From positions 117,066,146 to 117,130,145 of the forward strand of contig CM065296.1 of the NCBI GenBank assembly GCA_032871835.1: a stretch of 64,000 nucleotides of DNA, read 5' to 3'. Made by a program: the position numbers and the translations under genes. Under the pieces are notes generated by a model. It was not told the origin of the DNA, ran no database searches, and saw nothing but the letters and a program-made list of their open reading frames with translations. Shown in pieces: positions 32,400 through 43,082 of this stretch; positions within the stretch are counted from its first letter, which is position 1; every line of letters starts with the position of its first letter. This stretch comes from Dipteronia dyeriana (Eukaryota; Streptophyta; Magnoliopsida; Sapindales; Sapindaceae).

Positions 32400-34161
32400 G
32401 TGTCTGGCACTCGTTGCCGAGTCTCCTTTGTAACATCAACAAATTCCTTTAAGTAGTCATTTCGAATTAGGGTTTTAATGTGATCCCTCAGATGGAATCA
32501 TTCTGACGTGGTGTGGCTGATATCCTCGTGGAAGTTGCAATATTTTGCTTGGTTCTAACGGTTGGGATCTCTTCTTAGTGGTTCAAGTTTTGTCAAAAGT
32601 CCGTTTCATGAAGAGCTAGGAGGATTTGTTCTTGAGTAGCATTCCAGGCACGATAATTTTCATATTTCGAACTCCATGTTCGAACGAGGTCGTCTAAAAG
32701 TCTTTGGATACATTTCATTTAGAACATTCATCACATGTTGAGGTTGAAGGATTTGTGCCTTCACCTGGTCACGCCCCCGGGGCTATAATCTAGGAATCGC
32801 ACATGTGATCATAAGACGACCATTTTGGTCCCCTTGACTGTCTTCCTTACCCTTACATTTTTCCTTTTTCCTTTTTATGACCATACTCAGCTTTTTCGGT
32901 GGCTTTCTTTAATTTCAGTTGCTCCTTAGTCTCGATGAAGCGCAAAACGCGTTCATAAGCTTCAGTGTAGTCTTTTGGTCAGAAATCTTGAAAATTGAAC
33001 CAAAGTCGACATATCCGTATGTTCCTAATGAAGTCTTTAAGGGTGTTTTCCTCGTCATATGCTTCCAGGTTGATTACCTCATTGTGAAATATTTCGACAT
33101 ACTCCTTAAGGGTTTCTGATTCACCCTGTTTGACATCACGTAACACATTAGGCTTTCTTTCCAAAGGTCGAGCTCCTTTAAACCCCGTGATGAATTTCCG
33201 GCACACTTGGGAAAAAATGTGAATGCTGCATGGTTTGAGTTTATTGAACCATTTCAAAGTTGTCCCCTCTAGAGTCAGAGGAAAAAACTTGCATATCACG
33301 TATTCACTCGCCCCTCGAACCTCCATGAGTCCTTGGTAGAGTTGCATGTGGATTATGGGATCTGAGTGTCCTTTATAGTGAGGAATCTAAGACATCTCGA
33401 ATCTTCTGTGAGCAATAGCTTCACGAATTCTAACTATGAAATGAGGTTGTAGCTCGACGAGTGGGTTATGATTGTGGTTCTCAGCTTGACTCATTTGCAT
33501 GCTTAAGATGCATTCTTCCAGTCTCTTAAGGTAGTCGTGTAGGTATCGAGACGGACGAGGATCGTTCACTCTAATCTCATACGTTCCCCAACGAGCCTGC
33601 CTTTCGTTTCTCGTATGATTTCGATGTGTACTTCTCGAATGGCTCAATTCGACTCTAGGTCGAGAGCTACTGTGCTGGCTTTCAGGTCGGGGCTTGAGGT
33701 TCACTTTTCCTTTGTCCTTCCCGATGTTTATCAGTATGGTTATGTTCTTTTCGCATGTTTCCTTCAAGATTTCCTAAATCGTCACTACAAGCTTCCTCTC
33801 TTCGAGGACCCAATGAATGTTTATCTTAAGAAAGTGAACGTTGCTCAACATGGTGGTTATGATCCATCTGATTTTGCTCATTTGCACGACCATTCGAATT
33901 AATTCCATTCTCAAGTCTCACATTGTATGTCAAAGATCAGGTTGAATAACCTTTCCCATTAAATTTTGAATTCGATCACGCAACTCCTTATTTTCATGGA
34001 TAAGCTCACGAGTGTTAGATTGAGCGTTTCCTTGTTTTTTGCTTCTGTCATGCGTCTAATCTCTCAGATCGTTTCTTCGCCATCGCTAAGGTACGATGGA
34101 TCTCTGATCTAATAAAGCTCCCTTTTGGTGGAATTAGAGCTTCTTCAATTTCTGAAGCCAT
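32400..34161 (-). pseudogene. Tat gag, degenerate
   Basis: A likely start ATG at 34161 (MASEIEEALIPP) follows the primer site by about 45 bases. Further fragments: an Arg/Ser-rich N-terminal piece (33767-33387) and the PF03732 core (33347-32979) with SEYVICKFFPLTLEGTTLKW, a KFITGFKGARPLERK block and a QGESETLKEYVEIF block. The zinc-knuckle tail (about 32970-32400) is scrambled by stops. Confidence 0.78.
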
Positions 34162-34194
34162 GCTCGAAATATCGGAACGAAGCTTTTATATTTG

Positions 34195-34220
34195 ATGGTT
34201 TCCCCACAGACGACGCCAGA
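34195..34220 (-). other. Tat primer-binding site region
   Basis: On the minus strand the LTR end CATCAACA is followed by TCTGGCGTCGTCTGTGGGGA. This resembles the TGGCGCCGT-type primer site of plant gypsy elements, usually assigned to tRNA-Asp, with two or three changes. Confidence 0.6.
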
Positions 34221-34869
34221 TGTTGATGCATGAAAATTGATCAACAACAGATTGAATTGAATAACTTATTTATTGAATTTTGATACAAGATTAGTTGCTC
34301 AATAAATTACAACTTAGAGATTCATGTTGTCTCTATCCTTTCTTTCTATTCTCTTTCTTTTCTTCTTTTTCGATGCCCTTTCCCTTTAGTGAGCTCCTCA
34401 TTTCATACTATTTCTTATCGGGTAAATGACAAATTTCTCCTTTTGTGCTCCGTATTTCTTATCGGACAAATGACAAATTCTTTAAATTGAACGATATAAG
34501 ACAAATCATTTGGGCTTGGACTAGGATAGTTTTTTAGACGATCCCTCTCGTTAATTTTGAATGCAAACACGGGGCAATTTTATCCGAACTTTGGGTGACC
34601 TTCTCAATTTGATATCGGACACAGGCTTTTTTATTCAAACCCGAATATAGGATAAATCTTTCGGACATAACACATTTGATGTGACTTTGAATTCGGGACC
34701 CTCGACAATTTCTCTTTAATTAATAATTCGGACACGGATTATTTCTTGCACTTAAAGACTTTTCGTGCTAGGACGACTCCTTTACCGAATCGGATTTTTC
34801 TTGTACTTTTTATTCGTATCATAAAAATATTTATAGGACATATATCAAAGTTACCTTTATGGTACAATA
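34221..34869 (-). repeat. 5' LTR of the Tat element
   Basis: 649 bp, pairs with 16816-17451. Its outer end has decayed from CA to ATA (ACAATA) but the target duplication gtcct follows directly. The two LTRs differ at many positions, so the insertion is old. Confidence 0.87.
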
Positions 34870-34874
34870 GTCCT

Positions 34875-34945
34875 GTCCAATGTTTATTACAATATAACGG
34901 AGATAAATGAGATATGACAAGTCGTTATTTGTTTGATTTTATTGA

Positions 34946-34978
<33 letters not shown>

Positions 34979-35775
34979 CATTTTTTTTTAAAATAATAAT
35001 ACTGTGATTGAAAAATAATATGTCAAAGGAAAAAAATTGTATAATATAAAACCATGATATTATTAGAAATAATTATCAAGGATATGTTAGAATTATATAT
35101 ATGAATATAATTTGATAGATCTCGTATTGTATGCATAAGTATGAATAACGCGTGCCGGGAAGCGCAACGGAAAACATCCAATTCGTAGAGTCTTAATCCC
35201 GAATCCATAATAATACGATAACCTGAAAATAAAACAATTAAAACAATTAAAACAATAGAGTCTTTTACTCTATTCTCACCTTCATCAGATTGCCTAATGG
35301 GGAGACAATTATGTAATACGTTCATTGCGAGTGAGAGTAGAGACCCTTTATATATAGTATAGTTTCATAGAATCTAACCCATAAAGGATTCTCAAAACCC
35401 TAATAGGATGACTACTCCTAATAGAAATACTAGGCCACACATATAATAGCCCATACCATATCCTACATATATTTAATGTAGTTAAGGTGCACCGAACCCA
35501 ATAAATATTGATCACATTAATAACGAGTTTTATCCGGTCAACTCTCACTTATTTAAACATTCCAATCAATTCGGTTTTTTTACAAACTCAAAATATAATG
35601 TAATATGTTGCACAATTTTATAAAAATCTTACATGATAGTCTTGGAAGAAAATATTTTAAATGTAATACAACGATTTTGAATTAAGTGAAAAGTCAAAAT
35701 ATTTTACTTTTTATTTTAAGTTATTTTAAAATTATTTGACCATTAAAAAAATTAATAGATTTATTTTAGATCCAT
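34875..35775. other. Intergenic DNA with a promoter-bearing repeat-like segment
   Basis: 34875-34910 continues the short transposon interrupted by the Tat element. A (TA)n run is at 34950-34978. Segment 35085-35559, read on the minus strand, starts TGTTTAAATAAG, has TATATATAAAGGGTCTCTAC (TATA region near 35350) and ends TAACA, like a solo LTR; but no target duplication is visible (ggata versus ttcca). Nothing else seen. Confidence 0.35.
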
Positions 35776-35778
35776 TAA

Positions 35779-36135
35779 GGGGTCGTTTGTTTTTTTGTTT
35801 GAAAATTAAATAGTTCTGAATTTTTTCTAATAACTGATTAGGGACTGAAATCTGAACCTGAATGACAGTTTTTTTTTCTCACATATGAATGTATTGTCAA
35901 CACGTTTGTTTTTTTAAAGTAAAATTGTCTGAATATAAGTAATTTTACATTTATACCTATGTTAAACAATTATACATATAATATGAAATAAAAACAATCC
36001 AAAAATAATAGTTATATATGAACACATATGATCATGATCTTCATCTTTGAATATAAACAAACTTCATTTTTCTAAGAAAAGAAAATGGGTTTTTTTCAAA
36101 AAATAAAAAAGACTTCAGGAAAACTCACACAAAAT

Positions 36136-36173
<38 letters not shown>

Positions 36174-36502
36174 TAATATCATAATAAAATATCGATATTA
36201 AACACCAATATGTATAATGATTATGGTTCTTTTTTATTTTTAAAGTTATTTAAAATAAGTAATATATTAAAATAAATATTTATATACCATATGTAATTTT
36301 GATAAAATAGAAATATGTGATATATGGGAGGATAATATCGGAAGAAAAGATTTTAGATTGCATTTAATGCAATTCAGTGATTTACAATTAAGTTAAAAGT
36401 TAGGATTTTTAAGTTATTTGACCACTTAAAAAAATAAATAAAACAACTTAATAAATATGATTCAGACCCATTAAATTTTAAGTGGAAAAAACAAACGACC
36501 CC
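35779..36502. mobile_element. PIF/Harbinger-like MITE, 724 bp
   Basis: Ends GGGGTCGTTTGTTTTTT and its inverse AAAAAACAAACGACCCC, flanked by the 3-bp duplication TAA (35776-35778 and 36503-36505). A TAA/TTA duplication is characteristic of PIF/Harbinger elements. No coding capacity; a (TA)n tract lies at about 36142-36171. Confidence 0.75.
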
Positions 36503-36505
36503 TAA

Positions 36506-37304
36506 GTGTTAAATAGAAAAAAGTAAAAAACAAACTATTTCTAACTAAAAAAATCCTAAATAAATTTAAAAGAACGTAATTCTCAAAAAAATTGTTCTAA
36601 ATAAAGTAATTGTATTCAACATACTGTATGAGTAACATAAATATTACGTGGAGATAAATTAATTTAAATTGATTTTTATTAAATAAAAAATATAATTTAT
36701 TATATCGTTTGATTAACAAATTAATTGGTGTAACGAATGTCCGTCTATCCAGTATTCCTTGAGCTTTTAAAATACTATAAGAAAATCTCTATTGCAGGTG
36801 TTGATAGTGAAAAAAAGAGATACTACATAGATTTAATAGATATTCTGTAAAAAAAAAACTTCCTCCAATACAGTTATACATATTCAATATCAAGCTGACA
36901 TGACAAACAAATATAAGATATTATCAATATAATCGTCCATTTTCAGACGGTCTGTTGCATAATCCTTTTTTAGGTTGATTCATCAAACATTTAAAATTGA
37001 CATTAAATTTTTATTTATTTTTAGTAAGAAAATAAAATTAAAATAAAATAAAAAATTATTAAAAATAAATAAAATAAAAAATAAAAAATAAAATTGGACA
37101 CGCCATCAAAACAAAATATATTTTAAAAGGAAGTATTGAAGATTAAATTTTAAGTTGATCGTCTATCAAGTCCATATTTATGTCACATAGGAAACAAATC
37201 CATTGATATTGTTACCATATCAACAATAATTCATATGCAAGTCATTTTTATATTGAAGATGCTCTAGTTTTTTTTTTATTTTTTAGATTTAAACAAAAAT
37301 AAAG
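36506..37304. other. AT-rich intergenic DNA
   Basis: No gene, clear repeat or RNA recognised. Contains A-rich simple sequence around 37030-37095. Confidence 0.5.
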
Positions 37305-37307
37305 TAA

Positions 37308-38046
37308 GGCCCAATTTGGTATTGCTTCCCCAACTGCTTTTGGGACCAAAAGTGGTTTTGGACCTAAGACATGGTGTTTGGTAAAATCGTGGGGAAGTGT
37401 TTTTGGTCACTTTTAACTTCTCCCAACTGAGTTTTTGAGAAACTACAAATACATGCTTTTGGATTTTAGCTTATACTTTTAGAAAACGCGCTACAATAAT
37501 ATTAAATGAAATTTTACTAACTTTCCAACTTTGTCCTTGTCTTTAATGAAATTTAACAAAAAAAAAGACTTATATTTATGTACAAAAAAAATGTTGCCAT
37601 AATTATATAAAAAAATTGAATAATTAATTCAATAAATTAGAATAAAAATGAAATAAAAAAATAAAGTATAATAAAATAATAAAATAAAGAAATAAAGAAA
37701 TAAGACTAATTAAATTAAATAAAGTAGAATAAAAAATGGGACTAATTAATTCAATAAAGTAACATAATTATATAACACTTAAAACTAAACACAAATAAAA
37801 AAGAAAAATGTAAAGTATAACACATTAGTATCATTTAGATGTCTATATCATTTTAGTAATTTCATACACTCACAACACTTTTTATTTTAGTTTACCAAAC
37901 ACATTGAAATTGCTTTTAGTTATCACAGTATTTTTGAAAATCAGTTTACCTAACACTCAGCTGATTCTTCCCACAACAATTCCAAAAGTAATTTTTCCCA
38001 TAATAATTTTAAAAATATTTCTCCTCATAATACAACAACTTAGACC
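37308..38046. mobile_element. Possible MITE with TAA duplication and weak TIRs
   Basis: Left end GGCCCAATTTGGTATTGC after TAA (37305-37307); right end read inversely GGTCTAAGTTGTTGTATT with TAA following (38047-38049). About 9 of the first 13 bases match. Internal TTTGGTAAA/TTTACCAAACAC motifs near both ends are typical of such elements. Border assignment is tentative. Confidence 0.45.
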
Positions 38047-38342
38047 TAAATAATGTTATTGTTTATCTATTGGAACTAGAAATTGTTTTGCTCGGTCGAT
38101 CAAGTAGCCAAACATGGTGGCATTGTTGATTTTTTTCGTTCGTGCCAAGGTAAAAACCATCACAAAACACGTGGCGAGAAAAAATCTTCATAATCGAGAA
38201 CCTTCTCCAAACATAACAGCCGTCCATGCCTTATCAACAACTCCACGCCAATGCCAGCTAAAACCGCCCAAATACCATCGCCCAAATCCAACCGTCCACG
38301 TCGTCACAGCTTCAAATCATGACAGCCGTTGGATCATCCTGG

Positions 38343-41300
38343 TCTCCTATATATTTATCTTTCTATCTCATCAAATAATATTCTCAACCTACCTCTGTTA
38401 GCGGCTTCTTCTCCCCTTAACACTCCTATTCTCAGATCTGTTTCTCTGTTAATAGGATCTCTCGATTCTCTCTTCATATTCGACTAGATCGTGAAACGAT
38501 CTGTCGTTTGATCATGGCTTTGTGCTATATTCAGTAAATGATTTGAGCATCAAAGCTTTGAATCGGAACTCTATTATACGATCAGATCTGATGATTTTGC
38601 GTGGTTGGTTCCAGAAGTCGATGAAATCTAAGCGAAAACATGGAGGTGTGTTCATAGATCTGTTTTTGTTCGACTAAAATTGAATCCAATATGTTTGTAG
38701 CCTGTAGTTTGATGTTAGCTTGGATTTCTGATAGATCAGTTAATTGATCTCGGTTTTCTATATACTGTGCTTATGTTTGATCGTGCACAGACTAGTAATC
38801 AACATCTGGATTCGGATAGAGCATGAAGAGATGCAGACGTGGCCGGTTGAAGAGGTTCAAAACGTGACGTAGCTGAAGCTTCCTTGAATCTGAGATATTG
38901 CGTGTCGGTTACGGAAGCTGATGGAATCAAAACGAATACATAAAGGTATGTTGACAGATCTGCTTCTGTTCGATTAAACTTGAATCGAATATGTTCGTGG
39001 CTTATTGTTTTGATATTAGCCTGGATTTACTTTAGATCGGTTTATTGATCTCAGTTTTTTATTGTGCTTATGTTAGTTCGTGCATAGCCTCAAAAACAAT
39101 ATCTGGATTCGGCTAAAGCATGAAGAGACTTAGACTTGGCCGTTGAAGTGGTTCAGACTTAGCGTAGCTGAAACTGTTTTGAATCAGAGCGGCGACAACA
39201 ACAACGGTGCTTTTTACGATGGATGCTCAAGCGCCTGATTTAATAGTAAGGCGTGATCTGGTTTAGTTTTGTTGGTTTGTTGTGAATTCGCAGCGTTGTT
39301 TCAATATGTTATATGTATTTGTTATCACGAGGAAGATGTTTGTGTCGGAAGGAGAAAAAATTTGGGATGGAAGATGTGATAAAATATGTCGGTATGTTAA
39401 AAAAAATTGAGAGACCTGAGAGATTGAATGTGTTGAAAAGATGTGAGAGGACACTCTGATATTTTGTTTTATTTAGTTGTCAAATCGGCCTTTGCCATGA
39501 CGGGTGCGCTTGCTTGGCAGGTCAAAAAAACCTAATAAAATTTTTATTTTTGTGGTTTCGGGGGAGGAGATGGCACGGGGATTGATTTTTATTTTTACCC
39601 TGGTTCTCCTCCCCCATTGTGTGTCGCTCCCTTTTTTTTCTGTTTCTATCTGCATTTTTCAAGGTTCGTTAACAGTTTGGTCCATCCGATACCGAACACA
39701 ACATTTCAGTCGATCACAAAGACATAAGTTATTCACATGTTTTGAATATCGATCCAGCATCAAGTGCAGCGGCATGGAATTTTCTTCATCACAGAACACC
39801 CAGAGGTACTGAAAGCAAATGCATACAAGTTATATACATTATTTATTTTACATAACAATTTCAATTCTAAGATAAAACCCATAGTGCTTTTTATTTTACA
39901 TTTACACTTGACAATTTCCAATAGTTTTAGTTCAAGCACATACATTTAAGTTGGTTACTCTTTGATTCATTTTCATATTTGGCATCTATTTCCAATTGCA
40001 GATTGAAAATATTTGATATTATACATCTTTGAATCATTTATACTGATTTACTACTTGTTTGTTACATAACAATTTCAAACAGGTGCATTTTTATAATTTG
40101 ATTATGTTTAATTTTATTTACAAAGTTTGGTACTCAACAATTATCACTAGCATACTAATTGAAGTATTAAAAGCAAGTAGTGTAATTAGGTAATTTCATC
40201 AGGGCTGTATGATTGTTTTTACAAAGTCTCTGTATTATTTATAACCATAAAAAAAAGTCTGTAGAATACGTTACATTAAGAAGATTCTTGGATCTATGTT
40301 TCATCAATTTTTTTATTAAACATTCATACACTTAATGATGTTTGTATTTATTCCACATTGGACAAGGGTTGATGCAGATGTAAAGTGGATGCCAAGATAT
40401 TTTGTGCATGGGAAATTTGTTAAATTTGTTAAATTTGTAGCCAATGTTATTATGTGCGTTATGCGTAACAGTAATATGCCTAAAAATGATATCCCGGCTG
40501 TTGTTTTCAATCTGTAAATGATAATTCAACAAAAAAATGTCCTTGTGTTAATTTAATCTTTCAAAGGTTAATTTTACTTGTTATTTTATATACCCATGCC
40601 TTACCCTCTCTTTTTTTGGGTCATAACAATCATTTATATACCCAAAAATGATATCACGGCAGTTGATTTTCTTTAAAGGATTATTTTAATCTTTAAGGAT
40701 AATTTAACTAAAAATCTGTATGTTAATTTCAATTGTTCATATTAATTTTACTCGTTATTTTATTTACCCCTGCCTGTCCTTTTTGTTTTTCATTCAAATA
40801 TCTGCTGTTGATTGTTTTCTATGATATGTTTTTGTTTGTCTGGGTAGCACTATTAAGATTACCAAGTGTAAACGGTGCTATTCAACTCTTTTGATTTTGT
40901 ATCTCGATGTCCTGTTGCTTCTGGTAGTTGATATGAAGAAGTTTGTAAGGTGTACGAGGTAATTGTATTACGATGTTATTTGCTTTATGTCATGATGTTG
41001 TAAGGGAGTGAAGCCAGCTACCCGCTAGCATTTAGTTGCTCTTTGGTAAGGTTTTACTGGTGAAGACTGTTCTTGCTGCCATTGCTGGAGAAGACTTCGT
41101 GCTGCCATCAAGAATGGTTGAAGTTCTGTTGCTGTTGCCTTTGTTCTTCAAGAGATATATCGGTGGTGAATGTTATTGAAGATTCATGGTTGAACAGGTA
41201 ATGTCCCTTGGTATTATATAAGATGTAATGTTTTTTGTAGGGCCAAGTAAAAGCGTAATTCTATAATTTCTAATTTCTAGTTTGTTGGGTGTTGTCTTGC

Positions 41301-42300
41301 AGACGCCTGCTCAGGTTAATGGTCTTGTGTGACACAACCCTAACATCACTTGTTGTTGCCTTATTTTTGGACAATTCATTTGTGAAATCTGATCTGCTGT
41401 GGTCTTTGATAAGATCAGTCTCTTCTGCTGTGGTCTTTAACAAGATCAATCTGTTCTGAAGTAGACGACACTTTTTCACCCGTTCAAGCATCAGTCTTAC
41501 GTCAAGTGTTCTCTGCTTCAAAATGCTCCTTTTGTTCTCCTGAGGTTCACAACTTCTCATGTTAGTGTTGTCTTATAAAGGCTTTCTACATTATGTTAAT
41601 TTGATTACCAATAGTTACGTGTTCTGCTTTTTGTTGAGGCAATTATATGAAGAACCAACTGTCTGCAGTAGCTCAGTTCTCCAGTTGAATGTTTTATAAC
41701 GATGTTGTTGTGAATATATCTCTCATAGCTGTAGGTTGTCAGTAATTTATTTGCAGTTGCACAAAATGTGTATTATTTTCATTATAGTTATTGTAAATTT
41801 TAAGTGCAATGCTATGATGAACCTTTTTATTTGTTTTAATAATCCTGATGCATTTTGAGCTGCAGTTTGAACTCTGAGGCTGAGGCTGTTATGGTGATTT
41901 ATGTCCAATGTTGTTTGCTTTGGTATTGGCTAGAAGGCCTAATGCCCAATATATGTAGTCAATTCTTGTGAAGCTGAGCAAGGTCGAGGTTATGTTAATA
42001 CTAGGAACATCATTTCAAATCGACTGGGTTAGATTGTTTTAAGCACGTGTGGTTAGTTACTCTTTCTTTATCTAGCTATATTCCATTTCGTTGTATTTAA
42101 TGTTATTATCAGTTGGAACCACAGGTCTTTAATGTTCTCTGCTTAGCAAGGAAATTTGACAGGAACTTCGCTAGGTTATGTGAGGGACATCCCTCGATTT
42201 ATTGTAATCTAGCTAAAATCCAGGATTTTGAGTTCGCTGTGGTTGACTGCTGCTACTGATTCTGGCAGTTACGTTTTTGGTTTAATTGTATAATTGTACA
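38343..42300 (+). ncRNA. Candidate non-coding spliced transcription unit
   Basis: A TATA-like CCTATATATTTATC (38345-38358) is followed by a CT-rich leader, then repeated exon-like and intron-like modules with good splice junctions: ATGGAG/GTGTGTTC (38645) and GTGCACAG (38791), then TAAAG/GTATGTTG (38945) and GTGCATAG (39089). Further candidates are CAGAG/GTACTG at about 39806, GAACAG/GTAATG near 41196 and TCTTGCAG near 41302. No open frame over 110 codons is continuous with these junctions and none resembles a known protein. It could also be the 5' untranslated part of a decayed gene. Direction and extent are inference only. Confidence 0.3.
38580..39180. repeat. 300-bp tandem duplication of an exon-intron module
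   Basis: GGTGTGTTCATAGATCTG at 38645 recurs as GGTATGTTGACAGATCTG at 38945, exactly 300 bases later. The copies also share the intron polypyrimidine region, the GTGCA(C/T)AG acceptor and CTGGATTCGG then AGCATGAAGAGA. Copies differ at roughly a fifth of positions. Confidence 0.8.
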
Positions 42301-42993
42301 TAAATTATATTGCAAATTGTGGCCAAATTTTCATGAATCTTACTACATTAGAGCAGTATTTTAAAATTAGATGGATTTTTTTATTTTTTGAAATATGTTT
42401 CTAGAGGAATAATTACGACATTAGTAGGTTTTGAAATTTAAATCTCGGGGTTCGTTTTCTTGTTTACTAGTTTTATTGCGATGATAGTTTAACTAATAAC
42501 TAACTAATTACCCCCACTAAATAATTAGGTTGTTTCTTACACCCTGTACAGTGTGTAAGATTAGTGGGTAATTTTGGTGTAAATAGTTGTCGGACCTATA
42601 TCTCAACTTTCTAGTTGTCTTTTTCAAATTATAGTCGTGACTGGTTGTCGTTGGGATATGACATAAATTTTGACGTAAATTATGCGAATTGTAGTGTTAG
42701 AACCGTATAATATGATCCGGACTCTAGAGAAACAATCGTCCCTTCAATTTTAAATATGAGCAATTGGGTTTCTGTAAGATTATTAAAATCTGTAAGGTGT
42801 GTTAATTTTAAAATCTGTCCGGTTTGTTTATTGTTTCTATGAAACTGTAGGATATTTGAAGCTGATTTATGTCGCTTTTAAAAATGTCTTAATAAAACAG
42901 TGATTTGACTCCGGAGTTTCTTAACGATTAAATGTGAATCTGCTTTGTCTCTGTTACTTCTTTAGAGAGTCGGGTTAGGGTTGAAGTCTGGAT

Positions 42994-43070
42994 AGATCCA
43001 TAAGCTCAAAACGGCAAGAGCGCTCTAACCAAAGGTTTGAGAGGATGGTGGTTCGAATCCACCTGGATCT
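42994..43070 (+). tRNA. tRNA-like sequence, probably a tRNA pseudogene
   Basis: A 7-bp acceptor stem (AGATCCA/TGGATCT), a D-stem GCTC/GAGC and a perfect T-arm GGTGG-TTCGAAT-CCACC are present, and GGTTCGAATCC is an exact B-box. A T5 tract at 43078-43082 could end RNA polymerase III transcription. But there is an extra base before the D-stem, and the anticodon arm folds as a 6-7 bp stem with a wrong-sized loop lacking T33, so I do not assign an anticodon. Confidence 0.45.
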
Positions 43071-43082
43071 TTATAAGTTTTT

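Larger units (their letters stand above)
16816..34869 (-). mobile_element. Ty3/gypsy retrotransposon, Tat lineage, with nested pararetrovirus
   Basis: Two LTRs (16816-17451 and 34221-34869) read TGTTGTACCAT...CATCAACA on the minus strand and are flanked by the 5-bp target duplication gtcct (16811-16815 and 34870-34874). Minus-strand order from the right: primer site, gag, protease, RT, RNase H, second RNase H, integrase. Between integrase and the left (3') LTR lie opposite-strand frames and tandem repeats. A second RNase H plus an antisense ORF is characteristic of the Tat lineage. Removing the viral insertion (about 22195-27921) leaves about 12.3 kb, a usual Tat size. All frames are broken. 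Confidence 0.88.

Noticed and set aside
33615..33902. 95-codon plus-strand frame opposite Tat gag
   Set aside because: It is the complement of the Arg/Ser-rich gag segment and has no resemblance to antisense-ORF proteins, which lie at the other end of the element.
35085..35559. Solo LTR on the minus strand
   Set aside because: It has TG...CA ends and a TATA box, but flanking bases do not form a duplication and there is no second copy in the window, so I kept it only as a note on the intergenic region.
40335..40517. 60-codon frame MMFVFIPHWTRV...
   Set aside because: Short, contains an internal GTTAAATTT repeat, overlaps an opposite-strand frame and matches no family I know.
41270..41560. 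96-codon minus-strand frame
   Set aside because: No recognisable motif; it lies across duplicated TCTGCTGTGGTCTTT-type sequence in the presumed non-coding unit.
41813..41880. C/D-box snoRNA candidate (ATGATGA ... CTGA)
   Set aside because: C and D boxes are about 60 bases apart, but the flanking bases do not form a terminal stem and no guide match could be tested.
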